Below are positions 10,848 through 20,676 of a stretch of 64,000 nt of DNA, piece by piece. Both the position numbers and the translations under genes were made by a program. The DNA lies in the NCBI GenBank assembly GCA_001695595.3, contig MBPM02000056.1, positions 248,001 through 312,000 of the forward strand, in the 5' to 3' direction. The stretch's first letter is position 1. Every line of letters begins with the position of its first letter. Source of the DNA: Plasmopara viticola. Its lineage: Eukaryota; Oomycota; Peronosporomycetes; Peronosporales; Peronosporaceae. Under the pieces are notes generated by a model that was not told where the DNA came from, did not search any database, and worked only from the letters and a program-made list of their open reading frames with translations.

Positions 10848-11839
10848 AACTTTGGACCAACTTTACTTTCTCGCCCTCTTTAAGCAACTGACCCCACCTT
10901 CGCTATCAATCTAGTACAGCACTGGCTAATGATAATGGTGCATTGGTTTGCCTCGTCTTCGAGTAAGTCAGCAGACGAGTTGAGTTGATTAAAGAACATA
11001 AGAACGTTCAGCTCATAGATGGTGTACATGTACCGGTTGGTATTGTGCCATTATTTCGAAGCAAGCAAGAAAACACAGAAGCTTTCTTGATTTATCATCT
11101 CCTTTGCGTAGCGCCTGCCGTACGCGTTTTCATGCCGCTTCTCGGTCATTCTCGTAGCCAGCTGTATACGTTGGCGAAGCAAATCGTTTACTCACAGCCA
11201 GTATCTTTTCATCGCTCTCAACTTATACTAAATTTGTAAAAATCAAAGCACTTTTAATTAGACGGCTAATTATAAGCAACTTCGATAAGTTGCCGGATTG
11301 TATGACGTATAAACATAACGTAAATGATATACGCACGAATACATTTCGGCTTGCGGGTTGGAAACAGTCCTTTTACCCACTCTGACCATCTAGACTACCA
11401 AGTACCAAAGGTTGTCTTCGACTAGTCAAATTGCCGTATAAGCGCTACCTAAATTAGGATGGACACGCGGACAGATTTCTCCAGTCAAAGGTTGAAGCTA
11501 ACTGAGCGCCGCCGCGTTGCGGGAGTTAATGATTGCACGCCGTTCCAGGTTGCTCCACTACTCAGCTTTGCCTCGGTGCAATTATAAACTCCAAAGCTCG
11601 TCATATAGAAACATGTTTTCATGCAAAATGATTGCATGTGTATATATCAGACATGAAAGCAGCATTGATCTCCTACTCAAAAATCTGCTATTTGCGGCGC
11701 ACGCTTTGTCGTCTGTATATAGCCTCAAGGTTGAAAATGCTTATGGCCGTGTCAAGTATAACTGTTTGTGTGAGAAGCAGGGAGATAAAAAGGTAAATTC
11801 TCGGAGATGATACCGTTCTTCCTACAAATGTTAACTTTT
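10848..11839. other. intergenic, nothing recognised
   Basis: AT-rich DNA with ORFs of no more than 97 codons and no domain signature. Confidence 0.5.
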
Positions 11840-12190
11840 ACGCATACTTGTATTGTATTGTATTACGTTATCGCGTTGCCAAGTTATGCACGTGCTAGGC
11901 TCAGTCTGGCTAGTCCACGGCATAGAGTTGTCTCCGCATACGTTGGGTCTCGTTCGGCGGGCAGTGCAGCCAGCACCGAGGTCGTGAGGGTCTTCCATTA
12001 TTTTGTTTAGCTCTGACATGGTAAGAGCCCAGGTGGCGCCCTGGTGCTGGAGACCGTCGCGTCGAGGGTGAGACTCGTTAGAGACCTGCAGATGCCCGAG
12101 AGCACCTGCCCGAAGCGCGCGAGCATTTAGCCCCCGCGCTTGGAAGGAGGGCGTCACCCCAACCTTTTCCCAAAATGACGCATACTTGTA
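11840..12190 (-). mobile_element. SINE-like or 5'-truncated retroposon with 13 bp target duplication
   Basis: Perfect 13 bp direct repeats ACGCATACTTGTA (11840-11852 and 12178-12190) flank a 325 bp insert that is far more GC-rich than its surroundings. At the low-coordinate edge the insert starts with TTGTA repeats; on the minus strand this is a TACAA-type simple-repeat tail abutting the target duplication. Long target duplications plus a short-repeat tail are the mark of target-primed reverse transcription, so the element reads on the minus strand. No tRNA-like A/B box was recognised. It may be a SINE or the 3' end of a LINE. Confidence 0.6.
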
Positions 12191-12415
12191 ACAATAAATG
12201 GGTTGATCATATGACTCTTTAGCTTGAAGACGCGTCCCTCGCATCATCTCAAGTCTGACCTTAACTTTGCATCATCCTGATGCTATTGCCTTTCTTAAAA
12301 TTCATGTTGGTGCAACGTTTCTTTGAGATTGAGATAATTTGAAGTTTCGGCCTTAACGAAGCTCCTTTATCAACCAAGTCAGGCACCCATGGGATTGCAC
12401 GTCGTGAATGCGACG

Positions 12416-12664
12416 TTAATTGTCGTCACTATTGTGCAACTGACAGATGATTTGATTAAACAGATGATTTGCATCAAACACCTTTAAAGTTGCAATACAT
12501 TGGTGGGCGCCGGTCAACGCGGGAAAAGTATTTTTTACCTCCAAGGACAACTCTCTATCGATTGACCTGATCATTTCTGGGCTGAAAGCGACCGCACAAC
12601 ACAATGGGTAACACTTTGCGTCTTCATGAATCAATGTTAGAGCAGCGTACCCTTTAACTTTCAA
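12416..12664 (-). CDS. ORF E, unit 1 copy (82 aa, unknown)
   Basis: This unrecognised small ORF starts MKVKGYAALTLI. In this unit it reads without a break through IATLKVFDANHLFNQI. In the other units the same two stretches are separated by about 453 bp, and the second stretch continues in the same frame into the hydrophobic ORF G. Unit 1 may therefore keep the ancestral joined arrangement, or it may be a later deletion that happens to keep the frame. No domain is recognised. Confidence 0.35.
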   Translation of the reverse strand: MKVKGYAALTLIHEDAKCYPLCCAVAFSPEMIRSIDRELSLEVKNTFPALTGAHQCIATLKVFDANHLFNQIICQLHNSDDN

Positions 12665-12863
12665 TCAGACAGGTCCGTCCCTTTATGACTAGCGAGCGAC
12701 ACCTCACGTTCGTCATCGCGATTGGCTAAAATGACCTCAAGGGTACGTTTCGATCGCACCGAGCGAAATGTTTCTCGGCATCCCCTTTTTATAAGTCAAA
12801 GGCGCATCAGTCAACGGATCTTGCCATGTTCCTACGCCGTGGCTTGTAGCGAACCAGAGAGTA
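12665..12863. promoter_or_regulatory. divergent promoter-like region between ORF E and ORF F
   Basis: About 200 bp lie between the divergent starts of E (minus) and F (plus). The region contains GATTGGCT (CCAAT-type box, about 12720-12727) and, in the other units, CCCTTTATAAC near the E start. It is one of the better conserved parts of the unit; equivalents are at about 20309-20520, 30465-30680, 40690-40890 and 59025-59240. A promoter role is inferred. Confidence 0.35.
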
Positions 12864-13334
12864 ATGCTGACATCTTGTCTTAGTAATTTTAGGTTGTTAA
12901 AGAGTAAAACCCAATATCAACGGCAAAGTCCCTTTTTGGCCACTGCAATACCGCGCACATCATCGCAACTTGACGCAAATCAAATCCAAGCATCCTATAA
13001 AGGCTACGTGTCCAAGAGCCGATTGGGTCTTCTCGTGGTCTATGTCATTGAAACGGACTCTTTTTTGCTTTTCTCGGAATCTGGTGGCAATCTTGTACCC
13101 AAAGAGCCAGCTCACGGGCACTTTTCTGACACTTGCGACACAAGGAAATACGGGAAAAAGCGCCAAGTAACTTGGGCGTACATGCATACGACACGAAAAT
13201 GCCTCAACATATGCAAGTTTGGCTGGATGAGGGCTTTGATTGTTGCAAATCATCAGATGGGTGATGTCGCGATGGAGAGAAGCATCCACAAATCACTGAA
13301 GACGGTTGCAATCTATATGAGTAAGTCATTTTAA
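12864..13334 (+). CDS. ORF F, unit 1 copy (156 aa, unknown, truncated end)
   Basis: This unrecognised ORF precedes the nuclease gene. It contains a hydrophobic stretch (GLLVVYVIETDSFLLF) and a Cys/His-containing middle (HFSDTCDTRKYGKKRQ). Compared with units 2-4 it is longer at the N-terminus because the frame is open from MLTSCL. It ends early because CATTCCAAG of the other copies is CATTTTAAG here, creating a TAA. Its second half (MERSIHKSLKTV onward) is also present, inverted, beside the minus-strand nuclease copies. It could be the old 5' part of a larger gene whose C-terminal domain is the nuclease. Confidence 0.4.
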   Translation: MLTSCLSNFRLLKSKTQYQRQSPFLATAIPRTSSQLDANQIQASYKGYVSKSRLGLLVVYVIETDSFLLFSESGGNLVPKEPAHGHFSDTCDTRKYGKKRQVTWAYMHTTRKCLNICKFGWMRALIVANHQMGDVAMERSIHKSLKTVAIYMSKSF

Positions 13335-13476
13335 GTCTTCGTAGTGCATATCATAATCATTGAAATGGATCTCAACCGTCCCTACTGCCACTTCCGGTCT
13401 TCTTCATTCATTGTGCTTACGCAAGCGAACGAAAAGAATTATGCCACATCGTCCGCTTTTCCTTTGCAAAAAAGAG

Positions 13477-13537
13477 CCTAGACACCGCGATGATTAAAAA
13501 ATCTATATACACCCTGCGGCCGGGAAGTGTGTCTAGG
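13477..13537. repeat. hairpin upstream of nuclease copy R1
   Basis: CCTAGACACCGC pairs with GCGG..GTGTGTCTAGG. The outer stem is well kept, while the inner stem seen in R5 has decayed. It lies about 120 bp before the R1 start. Confidence 0.6.
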
Positions 13538-13657
13538 GGTACTCTCGAGCCCTTTTTCAGGATAGGAGGGGCAAACGATCCACTCTTGATTTAACTGTTT
13601 GGTCATTCATCATTAAACCCATCCCCGAGAAGTGGGAAAGGAACCGGCGACGAGGCA

Positions 13658-14614
13658 ATGAGCACCGAGGCAGTGTTCTCATTCGACGCCGCTCCAATGG
13701 TTGCAATCCAGCGAGGCTACCAGTCGATGGAAGGAAAAGTGACCGCACCACAAGTGGAAAAAGCGATTGCAGAATTCAAGAGGAGGATCAAAGATGGTGA
13801 AGAAGACGTGGAAGTTGTCGTGGCAACTCGTGTTTCAGTAAAAAAATGGCTCAAGAGTTCCATCAACCGTTTTCACTCAGTATTTATTGAAGCTCGATAT
13901 CTCGGAAATGGTACATTAGCAGACTTGGTGATCACGAAAGTGCAGGGGCTTGCGCATGAACGCGCTGTGACTAGTGTCAGTGGACAACTGTACAACTACG
14001 CCGTCAATACTGGCGATATTTTAGCTGCAGGTGGTGGAGACATGGTCATGCGGTTTCCCACTACGGGAAGACGTGTCATTCGACGTCCCGATACAGCTCT
14101 TCGACCACGATTCTCCTCAGCTGGCGACGACCCCGTTGCTCCACGGCTGATTGTCGAGGTGGAATTTTCGAACCGAAGCATTCCAAGGGCCCAAACGTTT
14201 TGTCGACAATACTTTGAACTGCTTCCACAGCTTAACGCTGTGCTTCTCTTCAAGTTTTTTGGCCGCCGTGTGAATGGAACGTTTGCCTGCGTTGCCATTC
14301 TCTATCGACGGGCAAGGAACCGAGTGGTGGTTGCGGATCAAGTGAGTTTTGGAAGTGCTCCGCTTGATACTCAAACATTGAATGATCTTGATCCCTTCCG
14401 TCATCGTCGACAATTGCCTCTCGTGCCAATGCCCGTCCCACTGCTAACTCCTTGGACCGCTGGACATAATCCGTTCGTGCAAATTCCTGCAGTTGATGTG
14501 TTTGATGCTGCACTAATGCCCCGAACCAATCGGCCTGTTGTTGTACCACGAGGAGGCTTTCCAGACATATTCATTGACGTTTGGTCCATTTTCACACTCG
14601 TGGATACAGCCTGA
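13658..14614 (+). CDS. Uma2/PD-(D/E)XK nuclease-like protein, copy R1
   Basis: 318 aa, open. It carries the RRPDTAL and LIVEVEF nuclease-core motifs described for R3 (31,461). The stop comes two codons early because the TGG of the other copies is TGA here, so the C-terminal Trp-Asn is lost, which is probably harmless. The N-terminal half shares variants with R4 (SSINRFHS, GLAHERAVTSVSGQ), not with neighbouring R2/R3, which suggests gene conversion. A polyadenylation-like AATAAA lies at 14899-14904, about 285 bp downstream, just before the solo LTR. The 3' flank (14615-14931) has no gene. Confidence 0.75.
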   Translation: MSTEAVFSFDAAPMVAIQRGYQSMEGKVTAPQVEKAIAEFKRRIKDGEEDVEVVVATRVSVKKWLKSSINRFHSVFIEARYLGNGTLADLVITKVQGLAHERAVTSVSGQLYNYAVNTGDILAAGGGDMVMRFPTTGRRVIRRPDTALRPRFSSAGDDPVAPRLIVEVEFSNRSIPRAQTFCRQYFELLPQLNAVLLFKFFGRRVNGTFACVAILYRRARNRVVVADQVSFGSAPLDTQTLNDLDPFRHRRQLPLVPMPVPLLTPWTAGHNPFVQIPAVDVFDAALMPRTNRPVVVPRGGFPDIFIDVWSIFTLVDTA

Positions 14615-14931
14615 AACTAGCTAGATGGCATCATCAGAGAAATGAGTAGCATTGACCTGTCTCACCCCACATTCTATCAATCTCACTAAATTTGATACTC
14701 TTTTAAAGCGATGATAACATCGGAAACGTTCCCACCACCATCAACTCGATCATGTAATTTTAAACTGCAGGGTGCCTTTCTCGTGGTGTCCCTCTGACAC
14801 TTGATGTGCCCAACGAGAGACTGCTCAGCTTTATTAATCAATTGCATTAAATACACCATGGAGAACAAATCAACCACTTCAGAGCGGAACTAGCATAAAA
14901 TAAAACAAAAAATGACCAAGAGATACTAAAA

Positions 14932-15076
14932 TGTTGAGTAGAAAGTAAAGCCGAAGTGAAAATATTTATCGAGACCAATGAACTGCTACCATATGTAATT
15001 ACTAACTGTGACGTCCTTGTAAATACTGTGACGCCATCCGCCTGTTCAACATGAATTCAGCGGTGTAGTTTAAACA
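14932..15076 (-). mobile_element. solo Copia LTR (unit 1)
   Basis: 145 bp, TGTTGAG..AAACA. It has exactly the same flanks (CTAAAA before, TATGGCATTAAAAATCG after) as the 2.7 kb Copia derivatives of units 4-5, so it marks the same ancestral insertion with the interior lost. Its left half matches the low-coordinate LTR of those copies (CCGAAGTGAAAATA) and its right half matches the high-coordinate LTR (GAACTGCTACC, CATGAATTCAGCGG). That is what LTR-LTR recombination would produce. Confidence 0.8.
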
Positions 15077-15333
15077 TATGGCATTAAAAATCGAATGAGT
15101 CACCATAAGTCACCACCACCTTTAAGCCGACTACAGTAACTCTACACAAAAGATTAGCATGAGTCTCCGAGTCACCACTTTTTGAAACTTCCTCTCACTT
15201 CTTTTTAGTCAATACGATAACATGTATATCTCCATTATACTAAACCTTTAATAAGTATATGATCTTGGATATTGCTATAAAGTGAAGACTCAGGTGGGTA
15301 AGAGATCCTATCACAATGACCTATAGTGGTGAC

Positions 15334-15814
15334 TCAGAGGTTACTTACTCCAAATTGACATCGACAGATACACTCGAACGATAATCCGATCATGTGATGT
15401 CCGCTGGAGTGCTCCAGGGTTTTAGCACGCAACTGTACAAGTAAAGGTATTTTCACCAAATATATCTTGGCTGGAGAACTGTTCAAAATGGTGCGATTAT
15501 GATACATCCCTGGTAGGCGGTGACGTAACTTTGACTTCTGCCTTCGCTTTTGGAGCTGACAACAAGTAGCAGTACCCATCAATGCGAATTGGTTATGACT
15601 CGTGCGTATGATCTCGCGTTTCATCCTCTACCAATCTCATGATCAACATCCATTGCTGTGTGTATATCAAGGAAGTTGATCGTTCTAATGCTGAAGTACT
15701 TAACAATTGATTGTATTGCAGAATAGAGCCACATAATACTATACTATCCACAGAGTCCAATCCGCGGCTTTTGAATACCGATTTCGCGGTAGAAACAATC
15801 ATTAGGAATGACAT
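15334..15814 (-). pseudogene. gene D, unit 1 copy (decayed, unknown)
   Basis: Two overlapping minus-strand frames (15593-15814, then 15334-15624) hold the N- and C-terminal parts of one decayed gene. It is transcribed away from gene C. The N-part starts MSFLMIVSTAKSVFKSRG; the C-part contains LPGMYHNRTILNSSPAKIYL. In this copy the N-part ends shortly after TRDHTHES. No domain is recognised. The stretch 15077-15333 contains GAGTCACCA-type motifs (see units 3-5). Confidence 0.4.
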
Positions 15815-16093
15815 AAGCTTTTATAATCCTAGAAGATCTAAGCAAGCCTTATTTCTGTTTAAGATTGCCACGCAGTGTTGACCGCTGATCATGGAATTGC
15901 TCATATTGATTATGCAATAGTTTTTGCTGTCGTCTAAATTCTAATTTGATGTTTATCGACACCAGAGAAATTAGTCAATTGCATGAGTTTATCATTCGTT
16001 GTATTCGACAAATCAATAATTTTTGTTTCGCCCATGGTGCTTCATAATTTAGGCAAGTATAATATTATCAACATCAATATAATCGCACAAACT

Positions 16094-17477
16094 ATGTCTT
16101 CTGCTTTCGATATATCTGCTTTCGAACACTTCGTTAAACCAGCTCCAGCTAAGACGCTCTTCCGTGATGAGATATGGACTTGGATTCGAGATTTATCCAG
16201 CAACACTGGTCAGTATGTTGGGCAAATCTACTTCATTTCTTCAACAATCTTTTTCGCAAGACGCTTTTGTGAAATGGAAGTAGCTGTTATCGAGCTTCCA
16301 ATCAAGCTTCAAATTCAAATGGCGGGTCCGATTCGATCACTTCGACTGCAACCTGTACAATTGAACAATTGCTACCTAAGACCGGCGCATGGCAATTCTT
16401 CGATAGTATTCAAGTTTTTATTGACACAACTATAGCCCAAACGAATCAGATCATGCAAATGTGAAAACGAAATGTGAGGCTCTGACTAAAAGCGAATTAG
16501 AAAATGTATGTCAAGTATAGGCCAACTTGTACATGGGAGAAAATCCGACTTCAACGATTCAAGGGTTAAGCGGAGCAGCGCAATCGCTTGATTACTTGGC
16601 TACTTCGTCGTTTATGACAGCTTTTAATAGCGTGGGTATTTTCGAATTGGCTCCAAACCAGGGAGGTGCTGAACGATCACTTTTTACCGCTCTTGACCAA
16701 CAAAACTCGACGCATTCATTTGACGCTATGGGAGGTGGCAAAAAGCTTCATGCTGTATCGAGAACTTAAGTCTAATCAGCTCCCGCTGGTGTCATTACTG
16801 GATTGGCATTCTACGTCGCGTATTATCTGGCCTTCATTAAGCTGCGCGATATCTGTGACTAGTTTATGAAATGATCAAATCAAAAGCTTATCTACTACTT
16901 CAAACGCAACTGGCACTGCTGGCGTCGTGTCTTCTTCTACTATTACTACTTTGAGCAAAATATGACCTTCGGAAACACTTACCCAGTTCTGTGGAATTTG
17001 AGCAGCCGTGTAATCACTACAGATTTGTCTGGTGGCCTTGCGCTTTCTCCATCTGCAGTCACGCTCACAATTTCTCCCGATATTATTGGTACTCCATCCG
17101 CTGAAGTTAAACTCCTTTTATCGCAATACATCTCGCGCCTTCTTGTTCCAATATATTTGCCTAACCTAAGAACTTGTCATGGGTTGGTGGTTTTTGCTAG
17201 AGTTGCCGTAGTAGGAGATCATCAAGTCGCAGTTTATGACCGCTCTCAAATTATTGATATATCGGAAATTCAGATCGAGAGGTTTTTGTCCCTTTTTTCA
17301 TATGGTGCGTTTCCTATGGCAACAGAGATCGGAATCGACCTTTTTTCTCAGACATCAAGATTGATGTTCTTTATGGGAAAAGGATTTGATAATCACGACA
17401 CTTTTTTTCCGGACCATCTTGTCTTTGTTCTTAATGTATTCTTTCTGCTTTGGCGACGAAGCCTGTTGATTCTCTAG
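16094..17477 (+). pseudogene. gene C, unit 1 copy (decayed; faint capsid-like character)
   Basis: A reading of about 1.4 kb is broken into at least four frames: 16094-16435, 16527-16769, 16666-16869 and 16962-17477. The N-terminus begins MSSAFDISAF, followed by WTWIRDLSSNTGQYVGQIYF and, about 20 residues on, AVIELPIKLQI. A charged start, a G-Q-I beta strand and an E-[LI]-P-x-K-L strand give the impression of the first strands of a viral jelly-roll capsid protein, but I cannot name a family. Frameshifts sit in homopolymer runs and similar breaks occur in all units, so decay predates amplification. An alternative is an unknown host or transposon protein. Confidence 0.45.
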
Positions 17478-18056
17478 CTAGTGGCTTTCTAAACCTTTAA
17501 ATATCTTCTCGATGAATCTAATTTTGGGCATGTACAATGACATTTTTGAAGGTTTTTTGAGGTCATTGAGACAAAGAATACAGAGTTACTACCAGAAGGC
17601 CTTTAGCCTGTATAATTGGTAAATCGCTACAAATTAGGTTCTTCCAGGTCTAATGCTTTCTGACGAAGACCATAACGATTTGAATGTCGATCAATACTCT
17701 ACATTAAAAGAGTGATATTTGCGGCATTCGCTTAATATTTGTCATAGATCGATCGCATAACCAGATGTTTCTCACAGGTGAATCGGTTGTTGACCTATTG
17801 CTTGATTATTATCAGTTATCGGAATCAGTCAAGCACATCGCAAATGTCATACTATAGATGCTAACTTCATTCGCTATCTGCTGATATTTTTGGTCGGTTT
17901 ATACTGATATGACGTTAGAATGTGTCGATGTGTAATCTGAGGTGTGTCTAATGTGTTTTGCTCTCATATGGGGTACTCCGTTGCTTTGTCATCGGAGCGG
18001 CCCGTTCTCCAAGGTGTCTTGAATGCATTTGAGCGATAAAGCAGAGTACCATCTAG
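17478..18056. other. non-coding spacer between gene C and inverted nuclease copy
   Basis: AT-rich, no ORF of note. Its last part (about 18008-18055, CGTTCTCCAAGGTGTCTTGAATG onward) is an inverted, shortened version of the 3' flank of the plus-strand nuclease genes. This shows that the inverted-repeat arm begins here. Equivalents are at about 27627-28205, 37822-38400 and 56246-56801. Confidence 0.55.
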
Positions 18057-19068
18057 CTAGTTCCAGGCTGTATACACGAGTGTGAAAATGGACCAAACGT
18101 CAATGAATATGTCTGGAAAGCCTCCTCGTGGTGCAACAACAGGCCGATTGGTTTGGGGCATTAGTGCAGCATCAAACACATCAGCTGCAGGAATTTGCAC
18201 GAACGGATTGTTTCCAGCGTTCCAAGGAGTTAGCAGTGGGACGGGCATTGGCACGAGAGGCAATTGCCGACGCTGGCGAAAGGAATCGAGTTCATTCAAT
18301 GTACGAGTATCGAGCGGAGCACTTCCAAAACTCACTGGATCCGCACTCACCACTCGATTTCTTGCCCGTCGATAGAGAATGGCAACGCAGGCAAACGTTC
18401 CGTTCACACGGCGGCCAAAAACTCGAAAAGAAGCACAGCGTTAAGTTGTGGAAGCAATTCAAAATGTTCTCGGCACGATGTTTGGGCCCTCGGAATGCTT
18501 CGGTTCTAAAATATCACCTCGACAATCAGCCGTGAAGCAACGGGATCGTCGCCAGCTGAGGAGAATAGTGGTCCAAGAGCTGTATCGGGACGTCGAATGA
18601 CACGTCTTCCCGTAATGGGGAACCGCATATCCATGTCTCCACCACCTGCAGCCAAAATAAAGCCAGTATTGACGGCGTAGTTGTACAGTTGTCCAATGAC
18701 ACTAGCCACAGCGCGTTCATGCGCAAGCCCTCGCACTTTCGTGATCATCAAGGCTGCTAATGTTTCATTTCCGAGATATCGAGTTTCAGTAAACACTGAG
18801 TGAAAACGGTTGATGGAACTCTTGAGCCATTTTTTTTTACTGAAACAAGAGTTGCCACGACAACTTTCATGTCTTCTTCACCATCTTCGATCCCCCTCTT
18901 AAATTCTGCAATCGTTTTTTTCAGTCGTGGTGCGGTCACTTTTCCTATCATTGACTGGTAGCCTCGCTGGGTTGCAACCATTGGTGTCGCGTCGAATGAG
19001 AACACTGCCTCGGTGCTCGTCGCCGTTTCCTTTCCCACTTCTGGGGAAGGGTTAAACCAAACAATCAA
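18057..19068 (-). pseudogene. inverted nuclease copy L1 (dead)
   Basis: This is an inverted relative of R1-R5 split into 18757-19068, 18506-18796 and 18057-18407. Lesions: a run of nine A (minus strand) after VSVKK shifts the frame; TCG to TAG directly after the catalytic-core strand stops it; and the core EVE reads EVI, losing an expected acidic metal ligand. A one-base deletion in the run before the GRRVNGTF region shifts it again (also in L2). The N-terminus reads MIVWFNPSPEVGKETATSTEAV. It thus lacks the 8 bp that provide the ATG in R1-R4 and is continuous with upstream sequence. Confidence 0.85.
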
Positions 19069-19118
19069 ATCAAGAGTGGATCCTTTGCCCCTTCTATCCT
19101 AAAAAAGGGCTTGAGAGA

Positions 19119-19181
19119 ACCCCTAAATACACTCCCTGGCCGCGATGATGCATATAGTTGATCATCGCGGTGCCTAGGGGT
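19119..19181. repeat. hairpin upstream of inverted copy L1
   Basis: Inner stem CCGCGATGAT / ATCATCGCGG around the loop GCATATAGTTG; outer stem ACCCCTA / TAGGGGT. It is the mirror counterpart of the hairpin before R1. Confidence 0.7.
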
Positions 19182-19464
19182 ACAGTTAATGCTCTTGCTC
19201 TTTTAACCGCTTGATGCTCTTCTATGCAAAGGATAAGCGAACGATGTGGCATAAATCCTTTCGTTCGCTAGCGTACGCACAATGAATGAGGAATATCGGA
19301 AGTGGCAGAAGGAACGGTTGAGATCCATTATAATGATTATGACATGCATTACGAAGACTTGAAATGACTCATGCCGATTGCTATCGTCTTCAGCGATTTG
19401 TGGATGCTTTTTTCCATCGCGACATCAACTCTTGCAGTTCCTCAGTGGTTGATAGGTCTGACAT

Positions 19465-19653
19465 TCAACTCGTGCCACCCCATCCTTTACACATTTTTTT
19501 TGTCACCGAGCTTTCTATGTACAGAAGAGCGATAGTAAAGATGACCACGCTGGTGAAATCGTAAATGTTTGACACGACTGGAAGCCACCGCACAGCTGCT
19601 GGTCTGGACAAGTCAGAAAACACATGCAACTGACAATTGATTTGATTAAACAA
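19465..19653 (-). CDS. ORF G, unit 1/2 (62 aa, hydrophobic segment, unknown)
   Basis: The ORF starts MFNQINCQLH and carries one likely membrane segment (FTSVVIFTIALLYIE) followed by KK. It reads towards L1 on the same strand. It is conserved beside L2-L4 and, inverted, upstream of R5, so it is part of the right-arm version of the nuclease upstream region. The sequence between it and the L1 hairpin (about 19200-19440) is homologous to the second half of ORF F but has a 4 bp deletion. Confidence 0.35.
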   Translation of the reverse strand: MFNQINCQLHVFSDLSRPAAVRWLPVVSNIYDFTSVVIFTIALLYIESSVTKKMCKGWGGTS

Positions 19654-19670
19654 ATGATTTGCATCAAACA

Positions 19671-20123
19671 GAGGCAGTAGACAACGATTTTTATCATCAG
19701 TAGTAGGTCCTGATGCTATTCAAGGTTGCCATCTATATCCACTATTGCTTCGTTTGCTACCACAATAGAAGGAAATTAGAATTTGTTGTGAAGTCTAGAC
19801 AACGTACCTCGTCTATACTGTTCGCTACTCAAATGGTAGCTTCTACCTAACAAGCGGATTAAGCGCTCGCATTGTTAGTTGAATGTCCAGTTGGTCAACA
19901 GAATCAAGATTGGCAAAGGTTCTCTCTCGTTGCACAATCTGGCGCTGCATGTCTAGACGCACAATGTTCGTCTGAGTAAACTGTGATCACGATCGGTTTA
20001 CAGAATTATACACTTTGCTGACTCGCACCATCCTTAAACTAACGAACACCTTCAAATGTGGCGCAAGTAGGATACAAATTGCAATTGATGTAACTATGTA
20101 AGCCTCTCACGTGCTATTGGGAT
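19671..20123. other. ~453 bp segment present in units 2, 3, 4 and 6 but absent from unit 1
   Basis: Compared with 12434-12500, where GCATCAAACA runs directly into CCTTTAAAGTTGC, this segment interrupts the E/G reading. Its edges show no GT-AG splice signals on the minus strand, no terminal inverted repeats and no obvious target duplication. It is either an old insertion or a segment deleted from unit 1. No gene is seen inside. Equivalents are at about 29820-30280, 40018-40470 and 58380-58840. Confidence 0.5.
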
Positions 20124-20308
20124 CCTTTTATAGTTGCAATACATTGGTGGGCACCGGTCAACGCGGGAAGAGTATTTGTTACCTCCAAGGACAACTTTTT
20201 ACCGATTGACCTGATCATTTCTAGACTGAAAGCGACCGCACGACGCAATGGGTAGCACTTTGCATCTCCTAGTATCAATGTTAGAGCAGCGTACCCTTGG
20301 ACTTTCAA
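20114..20308 (-). CDS. ORF E, unit 2 copy (64 aa, unknown)
   Basis: It reads MKVQGYAALTLI and ends after CIATIKGSQ at a TAG just inside the 453 bp segment. See unit 1 for the longer form. Confidence 0.3.
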   Translation of the reverse strand: MKVQGYAALTLILGDAKCYPLRRAVAFSLEMIRSIGKKLSLEVTNTLPALTGAHQCIATIKGSQ

Positions 20309-20676
20309 TCAGACAGGCCCGTCCCTTTATAACTAGCAAGCGACACCTGCTTCAGCTCGAGCATTCTCACGTTCGTCATCGCGATTGGCTGAAATGACCT
20401 CAAGGGTACGTCACGATCGCACCGAGCGAATTGTTTCTCGGCATCCCCTTTTTGTTAGTCAAAGGCGCATCAGTCAACGAATCTTGCCAAGTTCCTACGC
20501 CGTAGCTTGTAGCAAATATGCTGACATCTTGTCTTAGTAATTTAAGGTTGTTAAAGAGTAAAACCCAATATCAACGGCAAAGTCCCTTTTTGGCCACTGC
20601 AATAGCGCGCACATCATCGCATCTTGACGCAAATCAAATCTAAGCATCCTGGAAAGGCTGCGCGTCCAAGAGCCGA

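Noticed and set aside
11831..12247. 138-codon minus-strand ORF
   Set aside because: It spans both target duplications and the GC-rich retroposon, so the frame is a by-product of low stop density in GC-rich DNA.
15983..16093. Upstream extension of the gene C frame (MSLSFVVFDK)
   Set aside because: It is not conserved as coding in the other units; the ATG at 16094 with MSSAF is common to all five copies.
18082..18535. Open frames of 97-135 codons on the strand opposite the nuclease copies, repeated in all units
   Set aside because: They are antisense shadows of the nuclease reading frame, conserved only because the sense sequence is conserved; no independent domain or start context.
19671..20123. 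Classical GT-AG intron separating ORF E and ORF G
   Set aside because: Neither edge of the segment on the minus strand has GT or AG at a position consistent with the unit 1 junction.
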